A DNA stretch of 64,000 nucleotides, taken from assembly GCA_018267385.1 (NCBI GenBank), contig JAFDYN010000007.1, positions 62,001-126,000 on the forward strand, given 5' to 3'. Each line of letters starts with the position of its first letter. Positions within the stretch are counted from its first letter, which is position 1. Source of the DNA: Bacteroidota bacterium (GTDB taxonomy: Bacteria > Bacteroidota > Bacteroidia > Chitinophagales > LD1). The translations under genes and the position numbers were made by a program. The notes under the pieces were generated by a model that worked only from the letters and a program-made list of their open reading frames with translations, was not told the origin of the DNA and did no database searches. Positions 53,401 to 61,609 of this stretch are shown one piece after another.

Positions 53401-53408
53401 TATTTTTG
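53401..53408 (+). promoter_or_regulatory. Putative -7 element of purH
   Basis: TATTTTTG is a perfect TAnnTTTG match 18 bases before the ATG at 53427. It supports that start over the in-frame TTG at 53406. Confidence 0.5.
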
Positions 53409-53426
53409 CGCGCAAAATCCTGCCAC

Positions 53427-54950
53427 ATGTCAAAGTCAATCCGCTCAGCGCTCATCTCTGTATACTATAAAGACAAACTGGACCTTATAGTCCGTGAGCT
53501 CCATAAGAACAATGTGACCATCTACTCTACAGGCGGCACCTTGTCATTCATAGAGTCTCTCGGTGTGCCGGTGGTAGCAGTAGATGCCCTCACAGGATTT
53601 CCTGAGATACTGGGAGGCCGTGTCAAAACGCTGCATCCAAAGGTGTTTGGCGGCATCCTGGCGCGCCGGGACAATGACTCTGATGTAGCGCAGCTCCAGC
53701 AGCACGATATACCGGAGATAGACCTCGTGATCGTAGACCTTTATCCATTTGAGGAGACGGTAAAGTCTACCCAGAATGAACAGGAGATCATTGAGAAGAT
53801 AGACATAGGTGGTATCTCCCTGATACGCGCAGCAGCAAAGAATTTTAAGGATACGCTGATCGTGTCCTCACGCAGTCAGTATGACGAGCTGCTCGCGCTG
53901 CTGCAGGCCAAAAACGGCGCCTCTGATATAGAGGACCGCAAGCTTTTTGCGGCCAAAGCGTTTATGACCTCTTCACACTATGACACCCTGATCTTTGAAT
54001 ATTTCAATAAAGGCCTGGCCCTGCCTGTTTTCAAGCAGAGCCTGCTGGAGGCCAAAACCCTCCGCTATGGCGAAAACCCGCATCAGAAGGGCACTTTCTA
54101 TGGCCACCTGAGCGAGGTATTTGAGATACTAAACGGCAAGGAACTTTCGTACAATAACCTCGTGGATGTAGAGGCTTCGATCAATCTGGCTGCGGAGTTT
54201 ACGGAGCCGACCTTTGCCATCATCAAGCACACCAATAGCTGCGGCCTGGCATCGCGGCCTACCATCTCGGAAGCGTATACGGCTGCGCTGGCCTGCGACC
54301 CTACTTCTGCCTTTGGCGGTGTGCTCGCTGCCAATCGGAAAATAGATGTGGCTACAGCCAATGAAGTAAGCAATCTCTTCTTTGAGGTGCTCACTGCCCC
54401 CGACTATGAGCCCGAGGCGCTGCAGATACTCATGCAGAAGAAGAACCGTATCCTGCTGAAACTGAAAAGCGGTTGGAAGCAGCCGGCAAAGATGTTCAAA
54501 TCACTGCTCAATGGTGTGCTGGAGCAGGATGTAGATAGCGTAAGTGATAGCAAGGAGTCCTTTAAGGTCGTAACTGAGAAAAGCCCGTCCGCACAGGAGC
54601 TGAGCGACCTGGAGTTTGCTATCATAGCGGTGAAACATCTCAAGAGCAACGGCATCACGCTGGTGAAAAACAAGCAGCTCATAGGCATGGGCTGTGGTCA
54701 GACATCTCGGGTAGATTCGCTGGAGTCTGCGCTCAAGAAAGCGAAAGCATTTGGTTTTGACACCACTGGAGCTGTGATGGCCTCAGAGGCTTTCTTCCCA
54801 TTCCCGGACTGCGTCAATATCTCTGCGGAGGCAGGCATCGCAGCTATCTCTCAGCCGGGCGGCAGTATCAAAGATCAGGACTCTATCGCTGCGGCGAACG
54901 CCAATGGCCAGGCGATGGTCATGACCGGTGTGCGCCACTTCAAGCATTGA
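53427..54950 (+). CDS. purH: Bifunctional AICAR transformylase/IMP cyclohydrolase
   Basis: 507 residues from the ATG at 53427, a normal length for PurH. The N-terminal IMP cyclohydrolase (MGS-like) domain has IYSTGGTLSFI, GFPEILGGRVKTLHPKV and IDLVIVDLYPFEETV. The C-terminal transformylase has LRYGENPHQKG, the IIKHTNSCG strand and the PSAFGG-type DPTSAFGGVLAANR, ending in PGGSIKDQDSIAAANANG and TGVRHFKH. It catalyses the last two steps of de novo purine synthesis in the cytoplasm. Other pur genes are not nearby, so it is likely transcribed alone from the element at 53401. Confidence 0.97.
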   Translation: MSKSIRSALISVYYKDKLDLIVRELHKNNVTIYSTGGTLSFIESLGVPVVAVDALTGFPEILGGRVKTLHPKVFGGILARRDNDSDVAQLQQHDIPEIDLVIVDLYPFEETVKSTQNEQEIIEKIDIGGISLIRAAAKNFKDTLIVSSRSQYDELLALLQAKNGASDIEDRKLFAAKAFMTSSHYDTLIFEYFNKGLALPVFKQSLLEAKTLRYGENPHQKGTFYGHLSEVFEILNGKELSYNNLVDVEASINLAAEFTEPTFAIIKHTNSCGLASRPTISEAYTAALACDPTSAFGGVLAANRKIDVATANEVSNLFFEVLTAPDYEPEALQILMQKKNRILLKLKSGWKQPAKMFKSLLNGVLEQDVDSVSDSKESFKVVTEKSPSAQELSDLEFAIIAVKHLKSNGITLVKNKQLIGMGCGQTSRVDSLESALKKAKAFGFDTTGAVMASEAFFPFPDCVNISAEAGIAAISQPGGSIKDQDSIAAANANGQAMVMTGVRHFKH

Positions 54951-54956
54951 TAGCCT

Positions 54957-55256
54957 TCACTTGCCCAGCGAGAGGAAGGTATACGCATAGTACGACCCCG
55001 CTACAGCAGGGAAGCTAAACGCAAACTGATACAGTACAAACCATAGCCAGAAAAAGGCCGGCCGCAACCGCGCACCGTAGCGTATCAGTAGCATGCCGAG
55101 CACGACCCCTGTCAGTGCAAAGGCGGTCATGACCACCATCTCTGTATCTATCGGCTCCAATCCATCCGGACCATAGTACAGGAGATCTACGGACAGCGCC
55201 CACCCTGCGATTATGGTCACTATGCCAAACCACAATATCCGCGCTGCGATCTTCAT
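54957..55256 (-). CDS. Small membrane protein of unknown function
   Basis: 99 residues with three hydrophobic segments (~7-27, ~40-60, ~68-90), joined by short loops. No motif was recognised. It is convergent with purH (6-base gap) and divergent from mreB across a 239-base gap. The sequence composition is gene-like, with conserved-looking aromatic residues in the third segment. Function unknown. Confidence 0.55.
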   Translation of the reverse strand: MKIAARILWFGIVTIIAGWALSVDLLYYGPDGLEPIDTEMVVMTAFALTGVVLGMLLIRYGARLRPAFFWLWFVLYQFAFSFPAVAGSYYAYTFLSLGK

Positions 55257-55422
55257 TGCTTAAAGATAGAAATTAAGCCGTCTGACAGATCATACACATT
55301 GCTTGGTAGTAGAGTTTATTTTAATATATAGGGTCGGCATAATGCAAAAAGATTTTCAGCGCAGCGATACTTTCAATACCTTTTCATGCGTTGTATACGC
55401 AATGTCTTTTTTGTTCGGCCTT

Positions 55423-55455
55423 TTTGCTGATTTCCTTTGAATTTATCTACATTTG
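55423..55455 (+). promoter_or_regulatory. Candidate mreB promoter (-33 TTTG, -7 TACATTTG)
   Basis: TTTG at 55423-55426 and the perfect -7 element TACATTTG at 55448-55455 are separated by 21 bases, the spacing expected for the primary Bacteroidota sigma factor. The ATG of mreB follows 40 bases later. A second TTTG at 55436 is too close to pair. Confidence 0.6.
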
Positions 55456-55495
55456 ACCGTTCATTGTTTAGACCAGATTTTCATTAAGATATAGT

Positions 55496-56521
55496 ATGGG
55501 TTTGTTTAATTTCTTCATGGAGGAGATCGCTATTGACCTCGGTACGGCCAATACGCTCATCATCCATAATGACAAGGTGGTGGTAGACCAGCCGTCTATC
55601 GTGGCCATAGACCGCCGGACGGATAAGGTGATAGCTGTAGGCCAGCGCGCCATGCAGATGCATGAGAAGACCCACGAGAATATCAAAACGATACGCCCGC
55701 TCAAAGACGGTGTGATAGCAGACTTCTACGCGGCGGAGAATATGATCCGCGAGATGATCAAGATGATTTTTGACAAGAAGAAGTTCCTCTTCCCCCCGCG
55801 TTTCCGCATGGTGATCTGTATCCCATCGGGCATCACAGAGGTGGAGAAGCGCGCGGTCAAGGACTCTGCAGAGCAGGCAGGCGGCCAGGAGGTCAAGATG
55901 ATCTATGAGCCGATGGCTGCCGCTATCGGTATCGGCATAGACGTAGAGGAGCCGAATGGAAATATGATCATCGACATCGGCGGTGGTACCACAGAGATCG
56001 CAGTCATAGCGCTCTCAGGTATCGTGTGTGACCAGTCTATCCGCGTAGCGGGTGATGAATTTACCCTCGATATCGTAGACTACATGCGCCGCCAGCACAA
56101 TATGCTCATCGGTGAGCGCACCGCAGAAAATATCAAGATCAATGTAGGCTCTGCCCTCACAGATATAGACAATGCCCCGGATGACTACCCGGTGAATGGG
56201 CGTGACCTCATGACCGGTATCCCAAAGCAGATCATCGTATCCTACTCTGAGATAGCCCACGCGCTGGACAAGTCTATAGCCAAGATAGAGGAGGCGATCC
56301 TCAAGGCGCTGGAGACCACTCCGCCGGAGCTGGCTGCAGATATCTTCAAGACGGGCCTCTACCTCACAGGTGGTGGTGCTTTGCTCCGAGGCCTCGACAA
56401 GCGTGTCAGCCAGAAGACCAAGCTCCCTGTGCACGTAGCCGAGGATCCGCTGCGAGCCGTGGTACGCGGCACCGGTATCGCGCTGAAAAAGATAGACTCC
56501 TTCACCTTCCTGATGGATTAA
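55496..56521 (+). CDS. mreB: Rod shape-determining actin homologue MreB
   Basis: 341 residues, the usual length. Actin-fold motifs: IAIDLGTANTLI (phosphate 1), the MIKMIF region, EPMAAAIGIGIDV, NMIIDIGGGTTEIAV (phosphate 2) and LTGGGALLRGLD (adenosine). It begins with the short amphipathic MGLFNFFMEE that may bind membrane. It forms membrane-associated filaments that guide the elongasome with MreC, MreD, PBP2 and RodA, all encoded just downstream. Transcription likely starts at the promoter at 55423-55455. Confidence 0.97.
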   Translation: MGLFNFFMEEIAIDLGTANTLIIHNDKVVVDQPSIVAIDRRTDKVIAVGQRAMQMHEKTHENIKTIRPLKDGVIADFYAAENMIREMIKMIFDKKKFLFPPRFRMVICIPSGITEVEKRAVKDSAEQAGGQEVKMIYEPMAAAIGIGIDVEEPNGNMIIDIGGGTTEIAVIALSGIVCDQSIRVAGDEFTLDIVDYMRRQHNMLIGERTAENIKINVGSALTDIDNAPDDYPVNGRDLMTGIPKQIIVSYSEIAHALDKSIAKIEEAILKALETTPPELAADIFKTGLYLTGGGALLRGLDKRVSQKTKLPVHVAEDPLRAVVRGTGIALKKIDSFTFLMD

Positions 56522-56582
56522 GCCATCAATGGCATAGATATGAGAATGGCAGATACATTTTTGATCATATCTGAAATGGAAG

Positions 56583-56610
56583 CCTCCCTGTTGGGGAGGT
56601 TTGGAGGGGC
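56583..56610 (+). repeat. Palindromic intergenic repeat upstream of mreC
   Basis: CCTCCC (56583-56588) and GGGAGG (56594-56599) form a hairpin, followed by TTTGGAGGGGC. A second copy of this design lies at 63072-63102 (CCCTCCCC/GGGGAGGG then TTGGGTGGGGC). The GGAGGGG part of this copy falls 3 bases from the mreC ATG and may act as its ribosome-binding site. Confidence 0.6.
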
Positions 56611-56612
56611 CT

Positions 56613-57452
56613 ATGTATAATCTCATACGATTCCTCATCAGGTACCACCTGTTTTTCTTCTTCCTGCTTCTGGAGGGATTTTGCTTTTATCTCATCTATC
56701 AGAATAATCAGTTCAACCACGCCTCTATGGTCAATATGTCTAACGAGGCCAGTGGGCGCCTCTATCAGTCCTACGCCGGGGTCACTGACTATCTCTATCT
56801 CAGGCGCTATGCGGATTCGCTCAGTCGTGAGAATGCCTCCCTGCGTGCGCAGCTCATAGACTCGCGCAGTGATAATACCGTAGATAGCACGCGCAAAACT
56901 GATACTCTGGTGCACAAGCTCGAGCAGGTTTATACATATACCACGGCCAAGGTGATCCGCAACTCGGTCAATCAATCCTCCAACTATATCTATATCAATC
57001 GCGGCCGCCTGCAGGGCATCACGCCACAGATGGGTGTGATCAATCCATCCGGCGTAGTAGGCCAGGTGGTGAATGTGAGCGACAACTATGCCGCCGTCAT
57101 GTCACTGCTCAATAAGAAGTTTCAGGTCAGTGTCAAGCTGAAGGGGTCCAACTACTTCGGCCCGCTCTCATGGGAGGGCACCAACACCACACTGGCAAAG
57201 GTCAAGGAAATACCTAAGCACGTCAAGATCAAGGTGGGAGATACGCTGGTCACCAGCGGTTATTCAGAGCTTTTCCCGGAGAATGTCATGGTAGGTACGG
57301 TAAAGCACTTCAACGCGGAGCCGGAGGAAAACTTTCTGGATATTGACGTAGCTTTGTCTACTAACATGAGCAACCTGTCATACGTATATGTAGTGACGAA
57401 CCTGAAGAAAAACGAGATCCAGCTACTCGACTCGCTGACCAAAAACAAGTGA
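56613..57452 (+). CDS. mreC: Rod shape-determining protein MreC
   Basis: About 279 residues from the ATG at 56613; a TTG at 56601 is in frame but lies inside the repeat. One N-terminal membrane helix (~13-33) is followed by a coiled-coil (~70-110) and the MreC beta domain (VIRNSVNQSSNYIYINRG, GITPQMGVINPSGVVG, VKIKVGDTLVTSGYSELFP). It is a periplasmic scaffold of the elongasome that links MreB to PBP2. It follows mreB by ~90 bases that contain the palindromic repeat. Confidence 0.92.
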   Translation: MYNLIRFLIRYHLFFFFLLLEGFCFYLIYQNNQFNHASMVNMSNEASGRLYQSYAGVTDYLYLRRYADSLSRENASLRAQLIDSRSDNTVDSTRKTDTLVHKLEQVYTYTTAKVIRNSVNQSSNYIYINRGRLQGITPQMGVINPSGVVGQVVNVSDNYAAVMSLLNKKFQVSVKLKGSNYFGPLSWEGTNTTLAKVKEIPKHVKIKVGDTLVTSGYSELFPENVMVGTVKHFNAEPEENFLDIDVALSTNMSNLSYVYVVTNLKKNEIQLLDSLTKNK

Positions 57453-57473
57453 TCCACCTAAAATCTCAATAGC

Positions 57474-57839
57474 ATGAAAGATTACATCCAGTTTATCAAA
57501 AATGAAAAGGAGGGCAGCGTATCCGTACGCTTTGATATCAAGAGCGACAAAATAGCAGCACTCGGAGATAAGATCAAAACCGTCAATGGCGGTGTATCTA
57601 TGAATGGCTCCGGCTGGGAGGCTCTGCTGGAGTGGTACCTGGATGAGTTTCATCCATCTGTATCAGGTGGCATGGGGTCTAACTCTGCTGCCGGCACCTA
57701 CAAGGCCTACTACAAACTCACACCTGCTAATGAGAAGAAAGCCGAGCAACTGGCAGAGGTACTCTCGGACATGGTGGAGAATGACAGCAAACTCATAGAC
57801 CTTCTCAAAGAGCGCGGTGAGGAGATAGACTGGGATTGA
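57474..57839 (+). CDS. Small soluble protein, possibly Imm51-like
   Basis: A 121-residue acidic soluble protein. The pattern M-N-G-S-G-W-E-A-L-L-E-W-Y, then AAGTYKAYY and a C-terminal helix ending G-E-E-I-D-W-D resembles the Imm51 (immunity protein 51) family as I recall it, but I am not certain. It lies 21 bases after mreC on the same strand and is followed by a convergent gene, so it is likely the last gene of the mreBC transcript. No toxin gene is adjacent. Function unknown. Confidence 0.5.
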   Translation: MKDYIQFIKNEKEGSVSVRFDIKSDKIAALGDKIKTVNGGVSMNGSGWEALLEWYLDEFHPSVSGGMGSNSAAGTYKAYYKLTPANEKKAEQLAEVLSDMVENDSKLIDLLKERGEEIDWD

Positions 57840-57860
57840 ATCGGTTTGCGTTTTTGGGTA

Positions 57861-58997
57861 TTATAGATGGCTGTCTATGACTTTAGAAACTCGCTCATCA
57901 AATCCAGCCTCATCATAGCCCATTTCAGACAGGATCACTTTGCCAGACTTATCCAGCACATAGAATGTAGGGAACGCGTGCACAGCATAGCGATTCAAAA
58001 CATCCGGAGCACATAGCAGCACGGGATAGTTGATCCCTTCTTTTTTCACAAATGCCTCTACACCATCCCGATTAGTATCTGAGGCATTGATGCCATAGAT
58101 AGCTACCTTACTGGGAGGATATTTCTTGCGGAGTGCTATCAGGGGGGGCATCGCATCCATACACGGCTTGCAGCCTATAAACCAGAAATCCAGCACTACC
58201 AGCTTATCATTTGCGGTTCTTTCCCTTACTCCGGTTTCTGCGTTTGTACCATCTATTGGGATGATTTGTGCTCCTACGGCCAATGGCTGTGGTGCAGGGG
58301 CGGGATGGCGCACTACTACAGGCAGTTTCCCGGCGCCGTGAGAGGCCCATATCTTCGCTATGTCCTCATCAAACGCGACATGAGTGAAGGTCAGTTCCCG
58401 TCTGGCTATGACATCGTTTATTTTCTTTGTCCATGATATTTTGGCAGGCATCGCTGCTCCATTCAGAAATGTATATACCACTATCGACTCTGACCCATCC
58501 TCATTCTTCACAAAAAAGGAATCTATCTCTGTCGCTCCATTTATAATAGATACATTGCTGTCACACCTTTTGTAGGCAGCTCCCGCCGTATCCAGAAAGT
58601 CAAATAGGATAGCCCTGGCTGAGATATTGCCCAGAATGTTATAGATGCCGCCCTCGCTGAGTAGGTACTCATCCGTAGCTGCAGAGTCTTTATTGTGATA
58701 GTATACCGTAGTGCCGTTATAGTATTTCTCTCCGTACCGATTGCTTATCCAGACACGTCCGTTCAGCAGGGTATCGCCCGGCAGCTTTTCCAGGGCTATC
58801 TCATCATCCTCATTGATCGTATCAGTTTGTATCGTACTCCATATTTTCATATGGGTATGATAGGAGAGTGTATGGTGACTGTTTAGAGCTTGCTGGTACT
58901 TTTCCAGCGTTGTATTATGGTCCTGGCAGGAGACCATGCCGGCAGCGATCAGGCAAACAGCAAGGAGCCGGGGTAGGAAAGGGCGAAACGTGATCAT
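57861..58997 (-). CDS. TlpA-like thiol-disulfide oxidoreductase lipoprotein
   Basis: About 378 residues from the ATG at 58997. It has a signal sequence with lipobox (AAGMVSC, Cys24), an N-terminal ~220-residue domain resembling the outer-membrane-lipoprotein region found in Bacteroidota TlpA relatives, and a C-terminal thioredoxin fold. The redox motif is FWFIGCKPCMDAMP, with the cis-Pro loop in HAFPTFYVLD. It probably keeps periplasmic thiols reduced or serves cytochrome maturation. It lies antisense between mreC and mreD, splitting the shape genes. Confidence 0.85.
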   Translation of the reverse strand: MITFRPFLPRLLAVCLIAAGMVSCQDHNTTLEKYQQALNSHHTLSYHTHMKIWSTIQTDTINEDDEIALEKLPGDTLLNGRVWISNRYGEKYYNGTTVYYHNKDSAATDEYLLSEGGIYNILGNISARAILFDFLDTAGAAYKRCDSNVSIINGATEIDSFFVKNEDGSESIVVYTFLNGAAMPAKISWTKKINDVIARRELTFTHVAFDEDIAKIWASHGAGKLPVVVRHPAPAPQPLAVGAQIIPIDGTNAETGVRERTANDKLVVLDFWFIGCKPCMDAMPPLIALRKKYPPSKVAIYGINASDTNRDGVEAFVKKEGINYPVLLCAPDVLNRYAVHAFPTFYVLDKSGKVILSEMGYDEAGFDERVSKVIDSHL

Positions 58998-59115
58998 AAT
59001 AAAGGTTATAGCATCCAAGCTACATTATTTTGTCCAAAACAAAATAGGTGCACAGGCTGCTACGTTAATCTATCCAAGGACTTTATTACTTTCGTCCTTC
59101 AAGACACCACCACCA

Positions 59116-59649
59116 GTGCTCAGCCTGCTCCCTATCAATCTGCTTCGTTTCATCGCCCTGCTGGCGGTGCAGGTACTTATTTTCAGCACCATCAATCTGG
59201 GTGCCTCTCTGGGTCCTTATGTCAATATTTTCGTGTACCCCCTGTTCATCCTGCTTTTACCATTCAGCACACCTACCTGGCTGCTCATGATACTGGGTTT
59301 TGCCACCGGGCTATCGCTCGATTTCTTCCTCGGCTCCTGGGGTATGCACGCGGCTACCTGCCTGCTCATAGCCTATATGCGTCCATCGCTTATCTCTATC
59401 ATCACGCCCAAGGGCGCCGAGTTTGAGGTGGAGCCTAATATCTACCTGCAGGGCTTCACCTGGTTTCTGATCTATGCCGGGCTGGCTACCATCATCCACA
59501 CTACCTTCTATTTTATCATAGAGAGCTGGACCTTTTACAATGTCTTTATCCTCTTTGCCCGCATCCTGATCAGTAGCGTTTTTTCGGTGCTTTTTATGAT
59601 GATGTTCCTCTACCTCTTTACCCCTACCCGCAAGCGGCGGATGGCCTGA
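59116..59649 (+). CDS. mreD: Rod shape-determining protein MreD
   Basis: About 177 residues if the GTG at 59116 is used; the frame is open much further upstream, but that would overlap the divergent lipoprotein gene and exceed the normal MreD length. There are five or six membrane helices, with N-L-G and D-F-F-L-G-S-W-G-M-H-A motifs typical of MreD in Bacteroidota. It is an inner-membrane part of the elongasome. A TACTTTCG sequence (59089-59096) could be its -7 element, which fits the chosen start. PBP2 follows 82 bases later. Confidence 0.85.
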   Translation: MLSLLPINLLRFIALLAVQVLIFSTINLGASLGPYVNIFVYPLFILLLPFSTPTWLLMILGFATGLSLDFFLGSWGMHAATCLLIAYMRPSLISIITPKGAEFEVEPNIYLQGFTWFLIYAGLATIIHTTFYFIIESWTFYNVFILFARILISSVFSVLFMMMFLYLFTPTRKRRMA

Positions 59650-59704
59650 GAAAAATAAGTGCTAAAACCACGCTGACAGTAGCATAGAATGTAGCAAACT
59701 CCGT

Positions 59705-59712
59705 TATTTTTG
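59705..59712 (+). promoter_or_regulatory. Putative -7 element of the mrdA-rodA operon
   Basis: TATTTTTG is a perfect TAnnTTTG match ending 19 bases before the GTG of the PBP2 gene. It would drive mrdA and rodA separately from mreD. Confidence 0.45.
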
Positions 59713-59731
59713 AGGTTGATTTTCTCTCCCG

Positions 59732-61609
59732 GTGAATAAGGATCTCTTTCAAAACAGGTACAATGTCGTGCGCATCATTATTGTGGTGTTTGCTGCTGTA
59801 TTTGTGCTGCGCCTGGCCTATCTCCAGCTCTTTGAGAAGAAATATGACAAGATCGCCTTTGACAATGCGATAAAGGAGGTAGAGGTCTACCCCACCCGTG
59901 GCCTGGTCTATGACCGCAAAGGAGAGCTGATAGTCTACAATGAGGCCATCTATGACATCATGGTCACGCCCCGCCTGGCCAAGACAGCGGACTCGCCTAA
60001 GATCTGCTCGCTGCTAAAGCTGACCATGGAGGACTACTCCACGCGCATGGCAAAGGCGCGCCAGTACTCAGCACACAAGGCTTCTGTCTTTATGAAGCAG
60101 GTATCGCTGGAGGACTACCAGCGCTTTGAGGAGTCACAGTACCTCTTTCCGGGGTTTGACGGGCAGGTGCGCACCATCCGCAAATACCCGCACAACTGCG
60201 CCGCTGTGATACTGGGAGACGTAGGCGAAGTAGACGACAACCAGATCAAAAACTCAAACGGCTACTACAAACCGGGTGACTATGTAGGCCAGAGCGGCCT
60301 GGAGCGCTACTACGAGAAAGAACTGGGCGGTACGCAGGGCAAGAAATTCATCTACGTAGATGTACACAACCGGGAGCAGGGTCGCTTTAACGATGGAAAG
60401 TATGACACCGCGGCTATAGCAGGGGACAACCTCTACTCTACCATAGACATCAAGCTGCAGGAGTACGGAGAGCAGCTGATGGCCAATAAGAAGGGCAGCA
60501 TCATAGCCATAGAGCCGGAGACAGGCGAGATACTCTGTATGGTCAGCTCGCCGGGCTATGACCCTAACCTGCTCTGCGGCGCTATACGTGGTGAGAACTT
60601 CAAAAAGCTGGTCTTTGACTCGCTGAAGCCCCTCTTCAATCGCGCTACGATGGCTACGTATTCTCCGGGCTCCACCTTCAAGCCGCTCGTAGGCCTGATC
60701 TCTCTGGATGAAGGCGTGCAGGGTGAGATCTACACCGTTCCTTGCAACGGCTTCTATCCCTTTGCCGGTCTCTCTCTGAAGTGCTCCCACCACCACCCTT
60801 GGGCTACCAATATAGAGTATGCGCTGGCCCAATCTTGCAACCCATACTTCTGGCAGACCTTCCGCAATGCGATAGAGAATCCCAAGTATACACGTATACA
60901 GGATAGCTATGGCCAGTGGGCAGACTACTGCCGCAGCTTTGGCCTGGGCTCCAGGCTAGGCATAGATCTGCCCTCTGAGGCACGCGGCAATATCCCATCT
61001 ATCAACTACTACAATAAAATATACGGCGAGAAAGGCTGGCACTCTGCCACGATCATCTCCCTGGGTATCGGACAGGGCGAGATACTGGTCACACCGCTGC
61101 AGCTGGCAAACTTCTATGCCGCTGTGGGCAATCACGGCTGGTATATCAAACCGCACCTCGTTAAGACTTTCCAGAAGGTGCATGACAAGAACGAAGTAAA
61201 ACCGGACCTCAAGAAGATCTATGCCTCTATAGATACGCGCTGGTATGTACCGGTCAATGATGGCCTGCGCCAGGTAGTAGAGGCGGGTACGGCTATCGAG
61301 TCACGCATAGAGGGTATCAGCCTCTGCGGCAAAACCGGTACAGTGCAAAATAGCCACGGTGATCACCACTCTGTGTTTGCCGGCTTTGCGCCAAAGGATA
61401 ACCCTAAGATCGCTATAGCAGTAGTGGTAGAGAATGCAGGCTTCGGCGCTACCTTTGCCTGCCCTATAGCCAGCCTGATGGTAGAGCGGTTTATCAATGA
61501 CACCATAGCGGATAACAGGAAGGCAAAGGAGAAGAAGATGATGGAGACCAACCTCCTGGACAAATATGCCCTCGGCAAGAATATGCCGGTCACAAACGGA
61601 CACCACTGA
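59732..61609 (+). CDS. mrdA: Penicillin-binding protein 2
   Basis: 625 residues from the GTG at 59732. One N-terminal membrane helix (~12-32), a dimerisation/pedestal domain starting VYPTRGLVYDRKGELI, and a transpeptidase domain with S314-T-F-K317 (SPGSTFKPLVG), the SCN motif in AQSCNPYFW and K-T-G in CGKTGTVQN. It cross-links peptidoglycan during elongation, paired with RodA, whose start overlaps this stop codon by one base. Cells should be rod-shaped or at least have an MreB-directed elongasome. Confidence 0.95.
   Translation: MNKDLFQNRYNVVRIIIVVFAAVFVLRLAYLQLFEKKYDKIAFDNAIKEVEVYPTRGLVYDRKGELIVYNEAIYDIMVTPRLAKTADSPKICSLLKLTMEDYSTRMAKARQYSAHKASVFMKQVSLEDYQRFEESQYLFPGFDGQVRTIRKYPHNCAAVILGDVGEVDDNQIKNSNGYYKPGDYVGQSGLERYYEKELGGTQGKKFIYVDVHNREQGRFNDGKYDTAAIAGDNLYSTIDIKLQEYGEQLMANKKGSIIAIEPETGEILCMVSSPGYDPNLLCGAIRGENFKKLVFDSLKPLFNRATMATYSPGSTFKPLVGLISLDEGVQGEIYTVPCNGFYPFAGLSLKCSHHHPWATNIEYALAQSCNPYFWQTFRNAIENPKYTRIQDSYGQWADYCRSFGLGSRLGIDLPSEARGNIPSINYYNKIYGEKGWHSATIISLGIGQGEILVTPLQLANFYAAVGNHGWYIKPHLVKTFQKVHDKNEVKPDLKKIYASIDTRWYVPVNDGLRQVVEAGTAIESRIEGISLCGKTGTVQNSHGDHHSVFAGFAPKDNPKIAIAVVVENAGFGATFACPIASLMVERFINDTIADNRKAKEKKMMETNLLDKYALGKNMPVTNGHH

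Noticed and set aside
56015..56638. Antisense open frame of 207 codons over mreB
   Set aside because: It lies opposite a highly conserved gene, with no domain and no promoter or start signal.
58936..59115. Sixty-codon upstream extension of mreD
   Set aside because: It overlaps the start of the divergent lipoprotein gene and makes MreD longer than normal; the extension is not hydrophobic.
60254..60832. Antisense open frame of 192 codons inside the PBP2 gene
   Set aside because: Shadow of the mrdA coding frame; no motif recognised.
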